Part shown: piece after piece, positions 1 to 11,500 of the stretch | How the letters are laid out: every line of letters starts with the position of its first letter | Position numbering within the stretch: the first letter of the stretch is position 1 | Source: Pelagophyceae sp. CCMP2097 | Taxonomy: Eukaryota; Sar; Pelagophyceae | Direction of reading: 5' to 3' | Assembly (NCBI GenBank): GCA_026770575.1 | Contig: MU657183.1 | Location: 209,765 to 273,764, forward strand | DNA length: 64,000 bases | The notes under the pieces: generated by a model | The model's database searches: none | What the model saw: only the letters and a program-made list of their open reading frames with translations | What the model was told of the DNA's origin: nothing | Program-made: the position numbers and the translations under genes

Positions 1-1400
1 GGGGTGCGGTAACGAAACCGGGGACCGCAAGGCCGCGCAAGACACCGATCCCGATTCGACCGGGGCGGCCCGGCGCGGTCCCGCGGCCAGAGCGACGCGC
101 CAACGCACCCGTTGGCGGCGGCACCGCGGCTAGCCCAATGATTTGCCCCCCCGGGGGCGGCGGCAGCGAAACCAGGGTCTTTGCAAGAGCGCGCGCCCGA
201 TTCCACCAGACGAGCAGAGCCAACGACCCCGAATGCCTGCGAGTCCAAAAGTCAGTTAAATTTGATTTCATCAAATCTGACTTATTGGGCTCGCAGGCGT
301 GTGGCCCCGGCCCCACTTCGCGAATTCGACCAATGGCACAATACTCAGCTTCAAGTTGAGCCCTCTCTCTCGCTAATCGCTGTCTTTTTGGAGAAGGTGG
401 GAGCGCGGGGCGAGGCGGGATGGATCCCGAGTTGGGGCCGTCAGGGCGTTGGAACCTGCTCTCGCAAGACTTGGTGCTGCCGGTTCGGATGTGTGTTTAA
501 GTAAGTGCCTGCGGCTTACCTCGCGCCCCGCCAGACAACCGCCTTCAACCGCAGCGTTATGCAGATGTGCTCCGCCCCGCGCGGGTTCCTCTCACGCGCG
601 GGTTGTGTTTCCCTCGAGTAGCCTGCCGGTTGCAGTTGAGGTAAGGCGTGCGCCGCAAGCGCAACGCCGAGCGTGGATGACGATGAATTGCGATCCTTGA
701 CGCCGAACGTCACCCAAAACCTCGCAAACATTTCATTTTGCAGCTGAACCTAACGAAGGCTCGGAAGCGAACGCTTTCGACCCAATCCGACCGCGAGGCA
801 GCCCGCTCGTTTTGCGCGCGCCTTCTCCTTCCTTTGGCGGCCGTGGCGGGGTGGCGGGCCCGGCTCGTCTGGTGGAGCCCTTGATCCGCAGAGGGAATCT
901 CCCGGGAATTTCCCAGACTCTTCGCGCTCGAGACGCTGCTCCTTCGGCCATGACGTCGCAGGCGTCGTTCGGCGACGCTTCGCCGCTGCGGCGCCACGCC
1001 GGGTCGCGCGCCAAGGGCAAGAAATGGCAGACACCAGCACCGGGTAAGGAGCCACTGCACAACTGTGCCACGACTGATCAATGTTGAATGCGAAACAGAC
1101 GCACCCGAGAGACGGACGCGTACGACGCGCCGCGGCTCCGCGGCCCCGCGCCGCGCGCCGCCCAAAGCGCAAGGGCGGGCAAAAGCGGAGCGGCGGAGAA
1201 GGGCCAGGGCTCGAGAGGCGGCAAGTGCTAGACGACGAGTGCGCGTCGGCGGACGCGCGAATGCGCTCGCGGCGCCGCAACCGTAGGGGGAAACCCTGAT
1301 GCCGCGGCGGTGGTCCTCGAGTGGCTCGGATGTAGCACGTGGCTTTGAGACTCGCGCGTGCTGCGTCCCTATTCGCTTGCCCCGCCCCACGACAATCCCT
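1..1400. other. No recognisable gene (5' window edge)
   Basis: High-GC sequence with many overlapping open frames on both strands, as expected by chance at this composition. None shows a motif I recognise. The only clear structure is the inverted repeat at 235-298. The right end may contain unrecognised 5' exons of the STPGR gene that begins to be recognisable at 1409. Confidence 0.4.
235..298. repeat. Long imperfect inverted repeat (foldback element)
   Basis: The left arm starting GCCTGCGAG at 235 is matched by the reverse complement of the right arm ending CTCGCAGGC at 298. Most of the roughly 30-base arms pair, including CAAA/TTTG and GTCAG/CTGAC blocks, around a tiny TTC loop near 268. 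The stem is AT-richer in its centre than its surroundings. It could be a MITE remnant or a transcribed hairpin; nothing shows which. Confidence 0.7.
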
Positions 1401-1408
1401 CCGGCTAG

Positions 1409-3742
1409 GCGCGTACGACATACAAGCGTCGCCCGACGTCAAGTTCCGCACGGCTTCGTCTTCGCAGTTTGGAGGGAACCTGTGCAAGGTGAATCGGGAC
1501 CTCACCGGTGCAAAACCGCGTCGCATGAGGAACTTGTGAAGACAATGCTTCGCCCGAACCAAGAGCGCCGACGGGCAGATGCGATGGAGACGCAGCCAGT
1601 CGGAGGTGTGCGATCGAGGGCAGCAGGGCACTTTGGGGATGGAATGCCTTTGAGACCTTGCCTTTGCCCCGGCGACGCCCACATCTCGCCGCTTAGGCAT
1701 CCGCGCCGACGCGCTGCGGCGCGCTTCGGACCCGGGCCCGCAGAACTATAGCACCGAAGCTGGGAAGCAAGAATTAGACGCTCGGAAGCGCGCACCTACT
1801 GTTAAGTTTGGATCCGCACAACGCAGCGATTTCCAGCGCCGGCGAACGGATACGCATGCCAGAGGCGATGCGCGCCGGCGGGAGCGGGAGGCGAGCTCAA
1901 CACCGGCAGGAGCGGCAGGCAGTCCGATGCGCGCCGGCGGGAGCGGCAGAGGCTCGGGGAGCAGGGAAGACGCACTTTGCGCATTTGGCTCGGTGCCGAC
2001 GCCGACTTGGGCGACGACGACCGCGTGTGACTTAGGCGGCGACGACCGCGTGTACATGCACAAAATGGACACTACCGGCGATTCGTCGGACCCGAACCGC
2101 GGCCACGCGGGGAAAGGCGAGCATGATGTATTGTCGAGACGCATTCGACCGCGGTACATCCGAGGGGTGCATTCGAGCTCCCACGCTGTAGGCGTCCCCG
2201 GCCCCGGCGCGTACGGGAACGTGTCCGTCCCGCTGGCGAAGACGCGGCGGGGCTCGCCGCAGTACACTTTCGGCCAAAAAGTTGGCCAAAACGGCCCTCC
2301 GTCTGCGAAGAACCGCGTCGATAGGGCCCTTTTGGATGCATATTCGCATGAGATTTGCGACGCCGCGCGGTAGGCGACGATGCCGACGATCGGTCCGGGG
2401 GCTTACCGCTCCGCGTCTTCCATCGGGCCGCAGCTGGTGAGTATACAGGTATATGGCACACGTTGGATCCCACGGGATCTTCCCTGTCGTATGGATCTGG
2501 GATCCCACCTTGGCATCCCACTGCATTGCAGGTTTCAACGCGACCATCCTCACCAAACTTCATGATGGGCTCAAGCTCTCGAGCCCAGATGAACACCATC
2601 CTGCAGCCCGGCTTCCTCCCTGACGGCACGGCCAAGTCGCCGGGGCCCTCGAAGTGCGTGCGCAGCGTTGGAGAAGCGGAGGCAGTGTTGGAGAAGCAGA
2701 CGACGCAACAAGAGGCCCCGAGGAGACCGCCGGGGCCACGGACCCGGGCGCGCGAGAGGCCTCTTGGGCGGGCCCCGATCGACGCCTCGACAGACTCTGG
2801 AGACTGTCGAGTGGAGGTTTTCGGCCCTTTTTGGGCAGCCGCGCACCTTCCGCACCGTACCGAGCAGGTACGACTCCGTCAGCGGCGTGGGCACCCAGCT
2901 GCAGTCGAAGAACCGGCGCCGCGGCTGCGTCTGTCTTTTCTGGGAAACTAGTCGACAGTCAAAGTCTTTTCTGGGAAAGTGGTCGACTGTGACAGTCAAA
3001 GAGAAAAGTGGTCCACAGTCAAAGAGCCGCCTGTTGACTTGACGCGGGCCGGGAAAACGAGCCAAAGGTCTCAGACGGTGGGCGTGCCGTCGCGGCTCCC
3101 AGATACGTTCTTCGGAACGTTCTCTAGAGGCAGGAACAGTGCTTAAATAGTGGTAGGCGCCGGCCCCTGCGGGCCCCTGGGCAGCATCGCAAGGCGCGCG
3201 GGGTCGCGGTCGTTTTGCGAGAGCGCGAGCGCCTTGGAACGTTTGCGAGGATACTCGGACCCAAACGAGGGCACGCGGACTCCCAATCCGGCCTCGAACC
3301 CGACCCAAATCCGACGCGACGCCTCGCAGATCGGCCAACTCGTACTCCTTCTCCGCCGAGGACCGCCTGCCGCGGACGCGCGACAAGGGCATCCCCGGGC
3401 CTGGAAGCTACGACGTTTGCATGCAGTGTCCTTTACACGAGGCTATGGTGGCCTCGTGGATGCTCGACGACCCTCGGACCCAGCCACGCGCACGCGGCCG
3501 CGGCCCGTATCACGGATCCCGCGCGGCGCGGTCGCCGGACCGCGCGCGGGCCTCTGACGGCGCCGTGCGGGCCTTTTTCGGGCCTCTCGAGCCCCTTATG
3601 GGCCTCGCGAGCCTCTTTCATGCCTCTCGGCCCACCTTATCGCAGCTGCACCCGCGGTGCGCAGGCGAGCTCGACGCTGGGCATCCAGGCCAATTCGACG
3701 TATACGACTGCAGGGGGCTTCAAGTTCGGTGCGTCTCGGTGA
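1409..3742 (+). CDS. Sperm-tail PG-rich repeat (STPGR / ODF3-CIMAP-like) protein, partial model
   Basis: STPGR proteins bind or line ciliary and flagellar microtubules. Recognisable exons are 1409-1488, 2192-2280, 2374-2436, 2532-2653, 3330-3414 and 3665-3742. From 2192 on, the reading phases join correctly at each junction (for example donor GTGAGT at 2437 with acceptor TTGCAG ending at 2531). The joined protein shows the family hallmarks: VPGPGAY, TIGPGAYRSASSIGPQ, SSPNFMMGSSSRAQ, IPGPGSYD and a final FKFGASR before TGA at 3740. The exon at 1409 (GAYDIQASP then FRTASSSQFG) looks like another repeat, but its phase does not join directly to 2192, so an exon in between is missing. The start codon is not identified. 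The gene implies a flagellum or a basal-body-like structure in the organism. An alternative donor at 3729 could extend the 3' end. Confidence 0.72.
3137..3180 (+). repeat. Dispersed 44-bp motif, copy 1 of 3 (mobile-element terminus?)
   Basis: CAGTGCTTAAATAGTGGTAG followed by CGGCCCCTGCGGG recurs at 55690-55733 and, inverted, at 58697-58740. The 58697 copy sits exactly where a MYND-finger gene is interrupted, which suggests this motif is the end of a mobile element. Here it lies in the large intron of the STPGR gene. Confidence 0.6.
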
Positions 3743-5510
3743 CCGACACACGTGCAGACGCGACAGAAGAGCGACTTTTGAGGCCCCGGACCGGGGCAGC
3801 CGCGGCCGTTTTCGACGTGCCCGACAGAGGCCCGGGACGATGCATGCGCAAGAGTGCCGGGCGCTCCCCTGCCGCGCGAGGTCGTGCTGCGCCCGCTCAT
3901 TGCCGCACCCACTCACCCGCTCGTGGCCCAATAGGTACGTCGCAGCGACCCGAGGCCGACGACCTCGCGATGAGCCACGCCGCCGCCATCGACGGCGGCC
4001 TCTGACACGACGACGCCGCCGCGCGGCCCCGACCGTCGCCGCGCGAGCCCCGGCCAATACGCGCCAGCAACGGTCAACACGCGCCGCCCACCGCCTCTGG
4101 CCCGGCTGCGGGGTACGAGGCGGCGGCATGATATCATATGCAAGCGGCATGATATCATATGCAATCGATCGAAGCCTGGCTCCGCGCTCCCGGACGTCCG
4201 GCGCGAGCGGTGGTCGATGGGGACGCCGCGCGAGTGCCCGCCCGCCTCGAGCTGCGCCGAGGCCGGCTCCTGGCCGAGCCGCGACTCGAGACCAAAATGC
4301 AGTGCGTGCTTGCTTGGACCCACCAGCATGTCGGCCAGCGCCGGGGCCACGCCGTGCACGCCGGCGACCGCGCAGACTGCACATAGACAGAGCCCGAGAA
4401 GTCTACTCTTGGATCGGACTCGGAACTGGACTCGGATCCGGACTCGGATCGACTCGACCGTTGGGCGAGGCCCTCGGCGTGCGGCATGCGGGTGTCCAAG
4501 AAGAGCCGCCGGCCATGCGCGCAGCAGGAGCACGGCTCGTGCCTCCGGCTTCTGCACTCGAGCATCCGGCAATCGAGCATCGAATCCAAGCGACGCACGA
4601 TGGTGCCTCCTGCCGTGGAACCATGCGGCGTCGTTCGCGCCGCGTCCGTCGACCGAGCCGCGTCGCCCGCTCGCGGCGCAAGAGCACCGTCCAGGCCCCG
4701 TCGTCAAGTCCGGTCAAACGTTTTCGCCGCGCGATCGGCGGTTGTGGGTCAGAGCCACGGCGGCTGGGAATCAAAACGTAGGCCGTGCGTTGCACAGCCG
4801 CCACGGCCGACGCTGCAGCGCCGAGCGCCTTCTTCCGGCAGCGGCAAGAATGGCTGCTTCCTGCGCTGCGCTCGAGAGCATGGAAACCCTGGACCGCCGG
4901 CCACGTCGCCACCATGGCCCGCGACGCATGGGGTGTTCGTACCCCGCGGAGTGCTCGATTAGGGAGGGGCGCGACGCTGGCACGACCTCGCTCTCCGTGA
5001 CACGGTGTAGAGAGGAACGGTGCAGAGAGGACGGCCCGAGATGGAGGCCGGTGAAAGGTCGAATCGACGACCCGACAGCTTCCATATTCCTTCAGGCCCC
5101 GGAATGCCCAGGGCCCGAGCCGAGGCTGCGCGCTGGAGCCGAGGCCGTGCCCCGGGGCCACGTGGCGCCCGCGGCGGCGCGCGCGGCTCGAGGAGGAGCT
5201 CCCGACTTGAGGTTTGATCGGTGGAGCCGACAATGCCAGTCGGCAGGGCCATCTTGGTCCGCGTGGGCCCTCTGAGCCCAGGCGAGTCCCCTCCTGCCCT
5301 GGGGACCTCAGGTGAGGGCTCAGTCTCCCAAACAGCGAAGTTTTACTTGATCAAGCAAACAGACGGCGCGGGGGACGTCCCGAGGCTCTCCACCCGCGGG
5401 TTACGGGCAACACCGTACCCGTCTTTGCTCCCTGGTACGGGCGGTCCCTTTCGCGCGGCCCGCGCCCCCGTGCGTCAGTCTCGCCGGCGCTGCGGGCGGC
5501 TGGGGCACGG
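3743..5510. other. No supported gene; contains a block homologous to sequence upstream of copy 2
   Basis: I find no convincing coding exon. About 4770-4960 is similar to the reverse complement of about 29380-29560: both share a CGTAGGCC acceptor-like start, AGCCGCCACGGCCG, GGCAAGAATGGC and CTCGAGAGCATGG. The duplicated segment that carries the SET gene therefore extended upstream of it, and an unidentified exon of a neighbouring gene may lie here. A run of GACTCG-type short repeats occurs at about 4410-4460. Confidence 0.45.
4125..4164. repeat. Two tandem palindromic 19-mers
   Basis: GGCATGATATCATATGCAA occurs twice, 21 bp apart. Each unit holds the palindromes ATGATATCAT and CATATG. It may be a protein-binding site pair or a chance short duplication. 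Confidence 0.6.
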
Positions 5511-8500
5511 GGCTCTGAAAGGCGGCAGCGATCGGCACTCGTCAGGCTCGGATCCGGACTACGCGGGAAAGGTTGCGCGCAAGGACAAGCTGAAGCGCCG
5601 GGATCGCGTCGACATCGCGTGAGTCGCCTTGCGGGCGCCCCCTCGGAACGGCCATTCTCCGGTGATCGTCCCAACCCCGGTCGTGGCGCGGGCGTCGGCG
5701 CCCTTGGAAAGTCGCGAAACGACCCGACGTCGTTGAAGAAACTCGTTTCTTCTTCTTCGGAAGGGGGCGCCTCTACTCGTCGAGGGGGCTCCTCGTGCAC
5801 CCACTCGGAACGGCCCTTCTCCGGCGAACGCCCCAACCCCCGTCGTGGCGCGGGCGTCGGCGCCCTTGGAAAGTCGAAAAAGGACCCGCCGTCGTTGAAG
5901 AAACTCGTTTCTTCTTCTTCGGAAGGGGCGCGTGGGGGTTGCTCTGCTCCACTCGAGAGCGACCGACTTTGGCAAACGCCCCAGCCCCCGATCGTGGCGC
6001 GCGCGTCGGCGCCGTTTGAAAGTCGAAAAGTGACGCGCCGTCGTTGAAGATTTTCATTGCATCATCGTTGGAAGACCCTGCCCCGCCTCGAAACGTGACC
6101 CGTCGCTCCCCACTAGCGACACGCTCGTCGAGCGGCGGTCCTCGCCGCGCCACGAGCGCGAGCGCCTCGTGCACGACCTGTACCCGAAGCTCATCGCGGC
6201 GCTCAAGGACGTCGAGTTCGTCGTTTCCAAGTACAAGGGCACCCTACAGACGGCGGCCGCGTTCACCGAGTTCGGTTTCAACAGCAAGCTGACGGCATCC
6301 GGGGCGCCAAAGGTCGCGGAGATCCTGCGCTACGGCTGGAAGTACTGGTTCTCCGAGGGCTACATGTGGCCCGAGGAGTGGACGCGGCGCGACGAGGACG
6401 ATGAGGAGGACTACGGCCCGCTCCCGACGACGCCGTTCACGTGGGAGAGCCACATCATGCAGATCATCGACGGCACGGCAGAAGAGCTCAAGCTGCTCCT
6501 TTCCCTGGTGCGTACGGGGACCGTCGTTTGCCGCGACGCAATTCGACTTTGCTTCTTCTCGCTCTCGTCCGGCATTCGTCTCACCTAGGTCCTGCACAAG
6601 CTGTCGGCCGTCGTCTTCCAGGCGGTCGTCCTGCCGAAGCGCCTCGAGTGGAAGGGCAAGGTCGAGCTGTCAGAGGTGTGTCTTTTGCATTCTGAAGCTT
6701 TTGCGGGACGACGACCACCGATTGCCGGCATCCTTGCACCTTTGCGCATCACAGGAGCTCCCGATCATCTTTTACGTCGACGCGGCCGTCACGATGCCCG
6801 AGGCGCGCTGCCACGGCCTGCTGCACTTCGAGTCCGCACCGGCGCCCGATCCGCGCGATTCCACAAATCCATCTTGTTTTCGATAGAAGGCGTGCGGCAC
6901 TGCGTGCAGAGTGGGGATGACCATGCTTATCACTCTCCTCCACCCCCCGGTCGACCCTCACTCACCGACTCATGGAACAGGCTCGACCTGATCATCGCGC
7001 TCGGCCGCCGCCTCGGCGTCGAGGCCATCGTGCTCAGCGCGACGCGGGCCGTGGTCAAGGTCTGGGAGCACGTCAGCCTCCGGCGCTGCGCCACCAAGGA
7101 CTCGTCGAAGCCGACGCGGCTCGGCATGCTCTACCAGGCCTCGCTCGGGTTTCACGGCCGCGTCTGAATGATTTTGAGACCGCAAATGAAAGACGCATCC
7201 AACAACAAGAGATGTGTCATGCTCGACGAGGGGAGAGTGTGACGGTGCCCGGTCCGCGAGCTCGTCTTCAGCTCCTCTCGCCGTCGCCCACTGACATTCG
7301 ATTCCTGCAGCTACGCGACCAAGGCGTTTGAGGACGACAACAACCTAGTGGGCATGGGCATCTTCCTCGCCGACAAGGGCGGCCGGCTCGGCCGGAAGCA
7401 GTTCAAGGACCAGCTGCGCGTCGTGCTCGGCAACTGCGGCAAGAAGGCCAAGGCGGACGGCAAGACTAAGGAGCCGACGCTGCTCTTCTCGCAGCGCTCC
7501 GACAACCTGCGCGAGGCCACATAGGCATACAGTGGCTACCTCGGCGACGGCGGCGAGCCCTTTGAGCTCATGGACAGACCGGCCGCGCGCAGACCGCGTC
7601 CTTCACTGATTCCTTTGTGCGACAGTCGTGAGGAGAAGCTCCAAAAGAAGTCTGTCAGGTATACAATTCGCGACGCCAGGACGACGCCATCACGGGCAAC
7701 AAGCCGAGCTGGTGGCGCCAGAAGTTTGCCGGCTCGCTGCCGCGGGACTGGCCGGGGCCTGAGTCGGCGATTTATGCTTGGAAAACCCGAACCGTCGCCA
7801 CAGACCGCGTCGTGAGCGGCATCCGAGGCGAGAGGGCACCGGGCAGTTCTCGGAATCGTGGCCGTCGTATGCGAGAGGCGGGGTGATTATGCCGTCGACT
7901 GACATTGCCACCCTAGGCCCGTGCTGAGCGTCGACAAGGCCAGGAAGGGCGCGGGCTTCGGCCTGAAGACGACGGCCACCATGACGCGGGGCGATGTCGT
8001 CGTCGAGTACCTGGGCGAGTGCGTCACGGAGACCGAGCGGCTGAAGCGGCCGCCGACGCGCTACACGGTCTGGCTCGAGGGCAAGAAGACGTGCATCGAC
8101 GCCGAGGAATCGGGCTCGCTGGCGCGGTTCGCGAACAACGCCTGCACGCACCCGAACACATAAGCACGCCTGCATGAGACGATGAACAGTTTCCATCCTC
8201 GAACGTTTTTTGCCACAAATGACTTTTTCTGCCGTAGGACGCTCGAGTGGCGCGCGCTCCGTGTCCACCGACTCCTTCCTTGGAAACCTACGATGCCATG
8301 GTGCTTCCTGTTCAACTTGTTAATCACTCTTCATAGGTTCGAGATCGACGGCGTGCAGCGCGTCTTCCTGGTCGCGACGAAGGAGATCCCGAGCGGCGCC
8401 TGGCTCACCCTCAACTACGCTCAAGGGCCCATGTGCCTCACGACGTTTGAAGGCTCTTTCCCGCCGTGCTTCTGCGGCCGCCGCGACTGCACCGGCTTCA

Positions 8501-11500
8501 TCAGCGCCACGGCCCGGCAGAACGCGTGGAAGGTGGCGCTCTTTGCGCAGCGAGTCGAAGCGGAACGGCGCAAGGAGGCGAAGAAGAAGCGGCACAAGGC
8601 GAAGAAGAGCTCGAGGCCGCGCAGCTGGACGCCATGCTGCTCGACGACGCGCAGCCTGGCGACGAACAGCCGATGCGCCGGGGCCGGTCCGACGACGCGG
8701 CGAGGTCAGCTGACCGTTTTGAAAAGTTCGACGGAACGGTCATCGTCTCGACCCCGAAGAGATTTCGCATATAAGTCGTCGCCGCCGCCGGTCTCGCTGG
8801 TGCTGACCGACGTCGAGACGCGAGACGCGCAGTCGTGAGTCGAACGTCGTCGCCCGTGCGTGGTCCCTTCTTCATAATCTGCACCAGAGGTCGGAACAGC
8901 ACGTCGACGCGCCCGCAGCGCGACCGGCTCGACCCGCCTCGCGATCCGAGCCGCGCGAAGCAGCGTCGAAAAAGAGGCGCCTTTGAAAAAGGGCCCTCGA
9001 AAATGTCCGACGACTGACGACGGCATGCACGATGGAAACTTCTAGGTCGCGCGACGAGGCCGAGACGCAGCCGAGCCTGGCGCTGGCGCTCGTCGACGAC
9101 CAGCGCGACGACTCCGACGCCGAGCCGCCGCGGTAAGAGAGGGGCTCGCGTGCCGCGCAAGGCGGACGGAAGAAGCGGCAAGCGACGACGAGCGGCTCGG
9201 GAGGCGACCAGCAGCGACCTGCTCGCGACGCTGCGCCAGCGCCGGCGCTGGCGGCTGCAGTAGTCGTCGCGCCGCAGGCTCCGGCGGTACGTCGAGCATC
9301 CTGTACCTTTTGGTCGAACGCTCCTCCGCCACCCAAAATCGAAATAGGTCTCGACGACGCTCGGCCTGCGCTGGCTCTCGTCGCAGTCGCGCGAGGCGCT
9401 GATCCAGGTCCTTAAGAGCAACTACGCGTACCCGGAGGAGCCGACGTACCGCTGGCTCAAGCTGTCGAACCCGAGCGTCAAGGTGCACCTCGACGTCCCG
9501 GCGGCGCAGCGCGTCCTCGCGGCGCTCGGCTTCGCGCGCGAGACGGTGCAGAGCCACGAGTGGTTCGTCTGCCGCGCGCACTCACACTTTGTGACGGTCG
9601 CCGAGCTCCAGCGCGCCCTCGAGGCCCTGAGACCGGCGCACCTCGCGGCAAAGTACGCGGCGATGCTCGACGCCGTCAAAGCTCCTCGAGGGCTTCTGCC
9701 GGCCGCGGCGACGAGCAGCTCTCCGCAAAAGGGCGCGGCGCGGCTTCGGGCGGTCGTGGCGGTCGCGACGCGGCTCAACCGCACGTGACGATGGCGCTGC
9801 CGGGAAGCCTGAACCTCGAGGCGTTTATCCGCGACTGCAAGCGGAACCGCATCCTCAAGGACCTGGCCAAAGAGGCGCTGCGGCGGCAAGAAGAGGCGGA
9901 CCCAGAGTGGTGGAAGTCGAACGCGCTGCTCAAGTTTGAGGACCTGGCGCTGGTGCGCGCGACGACGCTGCACGCGTGCGGCCTGCCGAACTGGCCGTTC
10001 TACCAGGAGGAGCACGAGGCCTGGTGGCGCGCGAACCCGACGCTCGCGCTGCAGCACGAGGAGCGCGAGGACCACATCGTCCGGCCGGTGACGAGGCACA
10101 GAAGAAGCGCGCAGGCACTTTGAAGAAGTGGGACCTTGTTGAGTGCTACAGCGGCCGGTACTACCAGAACTACTACTGCGACATTGGCTCGCACGACTCG
10201 ACGTGGGCGCTGCCGCACCACGTGCGCGTCGACCTGAACTAGACTCTGCAGCCGGGGCTGTTCCGGCCGCTGCCGGAGACGCGGCGGCGCGTCGATCCGA
10301 TCATGGCGGCGCGGCTGCGGTACGCGGGCTTGCCGCTGCCCAAGGAGGGCGACGTCTACGATCCCGACGCAGACTACTTCAAGGAGATGCTGCGGCCGTT
10401 TTGGAGCATGTACTCGAGCGAGGCGTTCGTCGAGCCGCCTTTGAAGCCGCCGCTGTCGCTCCGCATCGACGAGATCATCAAGTGGCGCATCGACGAGGGC
10501 ACGCCGGGTGCGAAACGCTGGCTCGAGCTGTACCGCGACATGCTCCGCACGCCGCGCTACGAGCCCTGGATGGACGCGCGTGTCGCCAAGGCCGTCGTCG
10601 AGCGCGCCATGGCCGCCGAGGCCGAGTGCCGGGCCGCGCCCATGACCGCCGCCGATGATTCAGCGCACGAGGCGTCGAAGCACGCGGAACAGAAGCTTTT
10701 GGCGTCGGCCGTCGAGGTGGACAAGAAGAATCGCAACCGGTGGAGCGACGACCGGATGCGGCGGCTCGAGTATGAGCACGTGCAGCGGGTTCTCAAGGCG
10801 CGGCTCGTCGAGGCGCAGCCCATTGACGTGCGGCCGCGCTGCGAGGTCTGCCACGACTCGTGCGAGCAGGCGCTGCTCTTCCGCTGCAAGGCGGACAAGA
10901 AAAAGGACCGGTCCTGCGACAAGTACTGCAACTCGTACTGCGCCGGCTTCCCCGGCGGCCTCCCGGCCGGCCGTGTCCTCTACTGCCTCGAGTGCAGCGC
11001 CGAGCACGGCTCCAAGGTCCACTTCACCGTGCTCTTCGGCCTGGAGCGCCGCACGAAGCGCCTCGACGGCCACCGCGAGCACCTGCGCAAGCTCGGCTAC
11101 GAGGGCCAGCTGGACGACGACCAGCTCGCGCGGCGCATCGCTTTAAGCGAGGGCATCCACGAGCTGACGGCGGCATCGTCGGAGAACCCGTTCGCCGAGA
11201 TTCGCCGGCGGCACTTCCTGCGCTCGCTCGAGGCCAAGCTGCCTGCGGACGGGCAGCGCGACCGCATCGTCGGCTGCCTCGGCAAGCGCGCCGTCGACCC
11301 CGACGGCTCCGACGGTTCCGACGAGGACGGACAGCCGCGCCTCTCGGTGCGTTTTCTTCTCTTGATCCTTTGTCGCGTCGGTTTGCGGATCTTTGTCACA
11401 GGCGGCGATGCGGCACGCGGCCTGGCGCGAGGCGAACGTGGTGCGAACGATTTTCTTTTGGTCAACGTTTGAATTGTTCTCGTCTTTAGCGCTGATGAAT

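Noticed and set aside
750..1700. Long minus-strand open frame of about 316 codons
   Set aside because: Arg/Ala-rich composition typical of antisense frames at this GC content, and it overlaps the STPGR-like exon at 1409.
5619..6047. 142-codon frame with SERPFSG and SLKKLVSSSSEGG repeats
   Set aside because: It lies in intron 1 of copy 1, is not open in the same way in copies 2 and 3, and reflects the tandem intron repeat.
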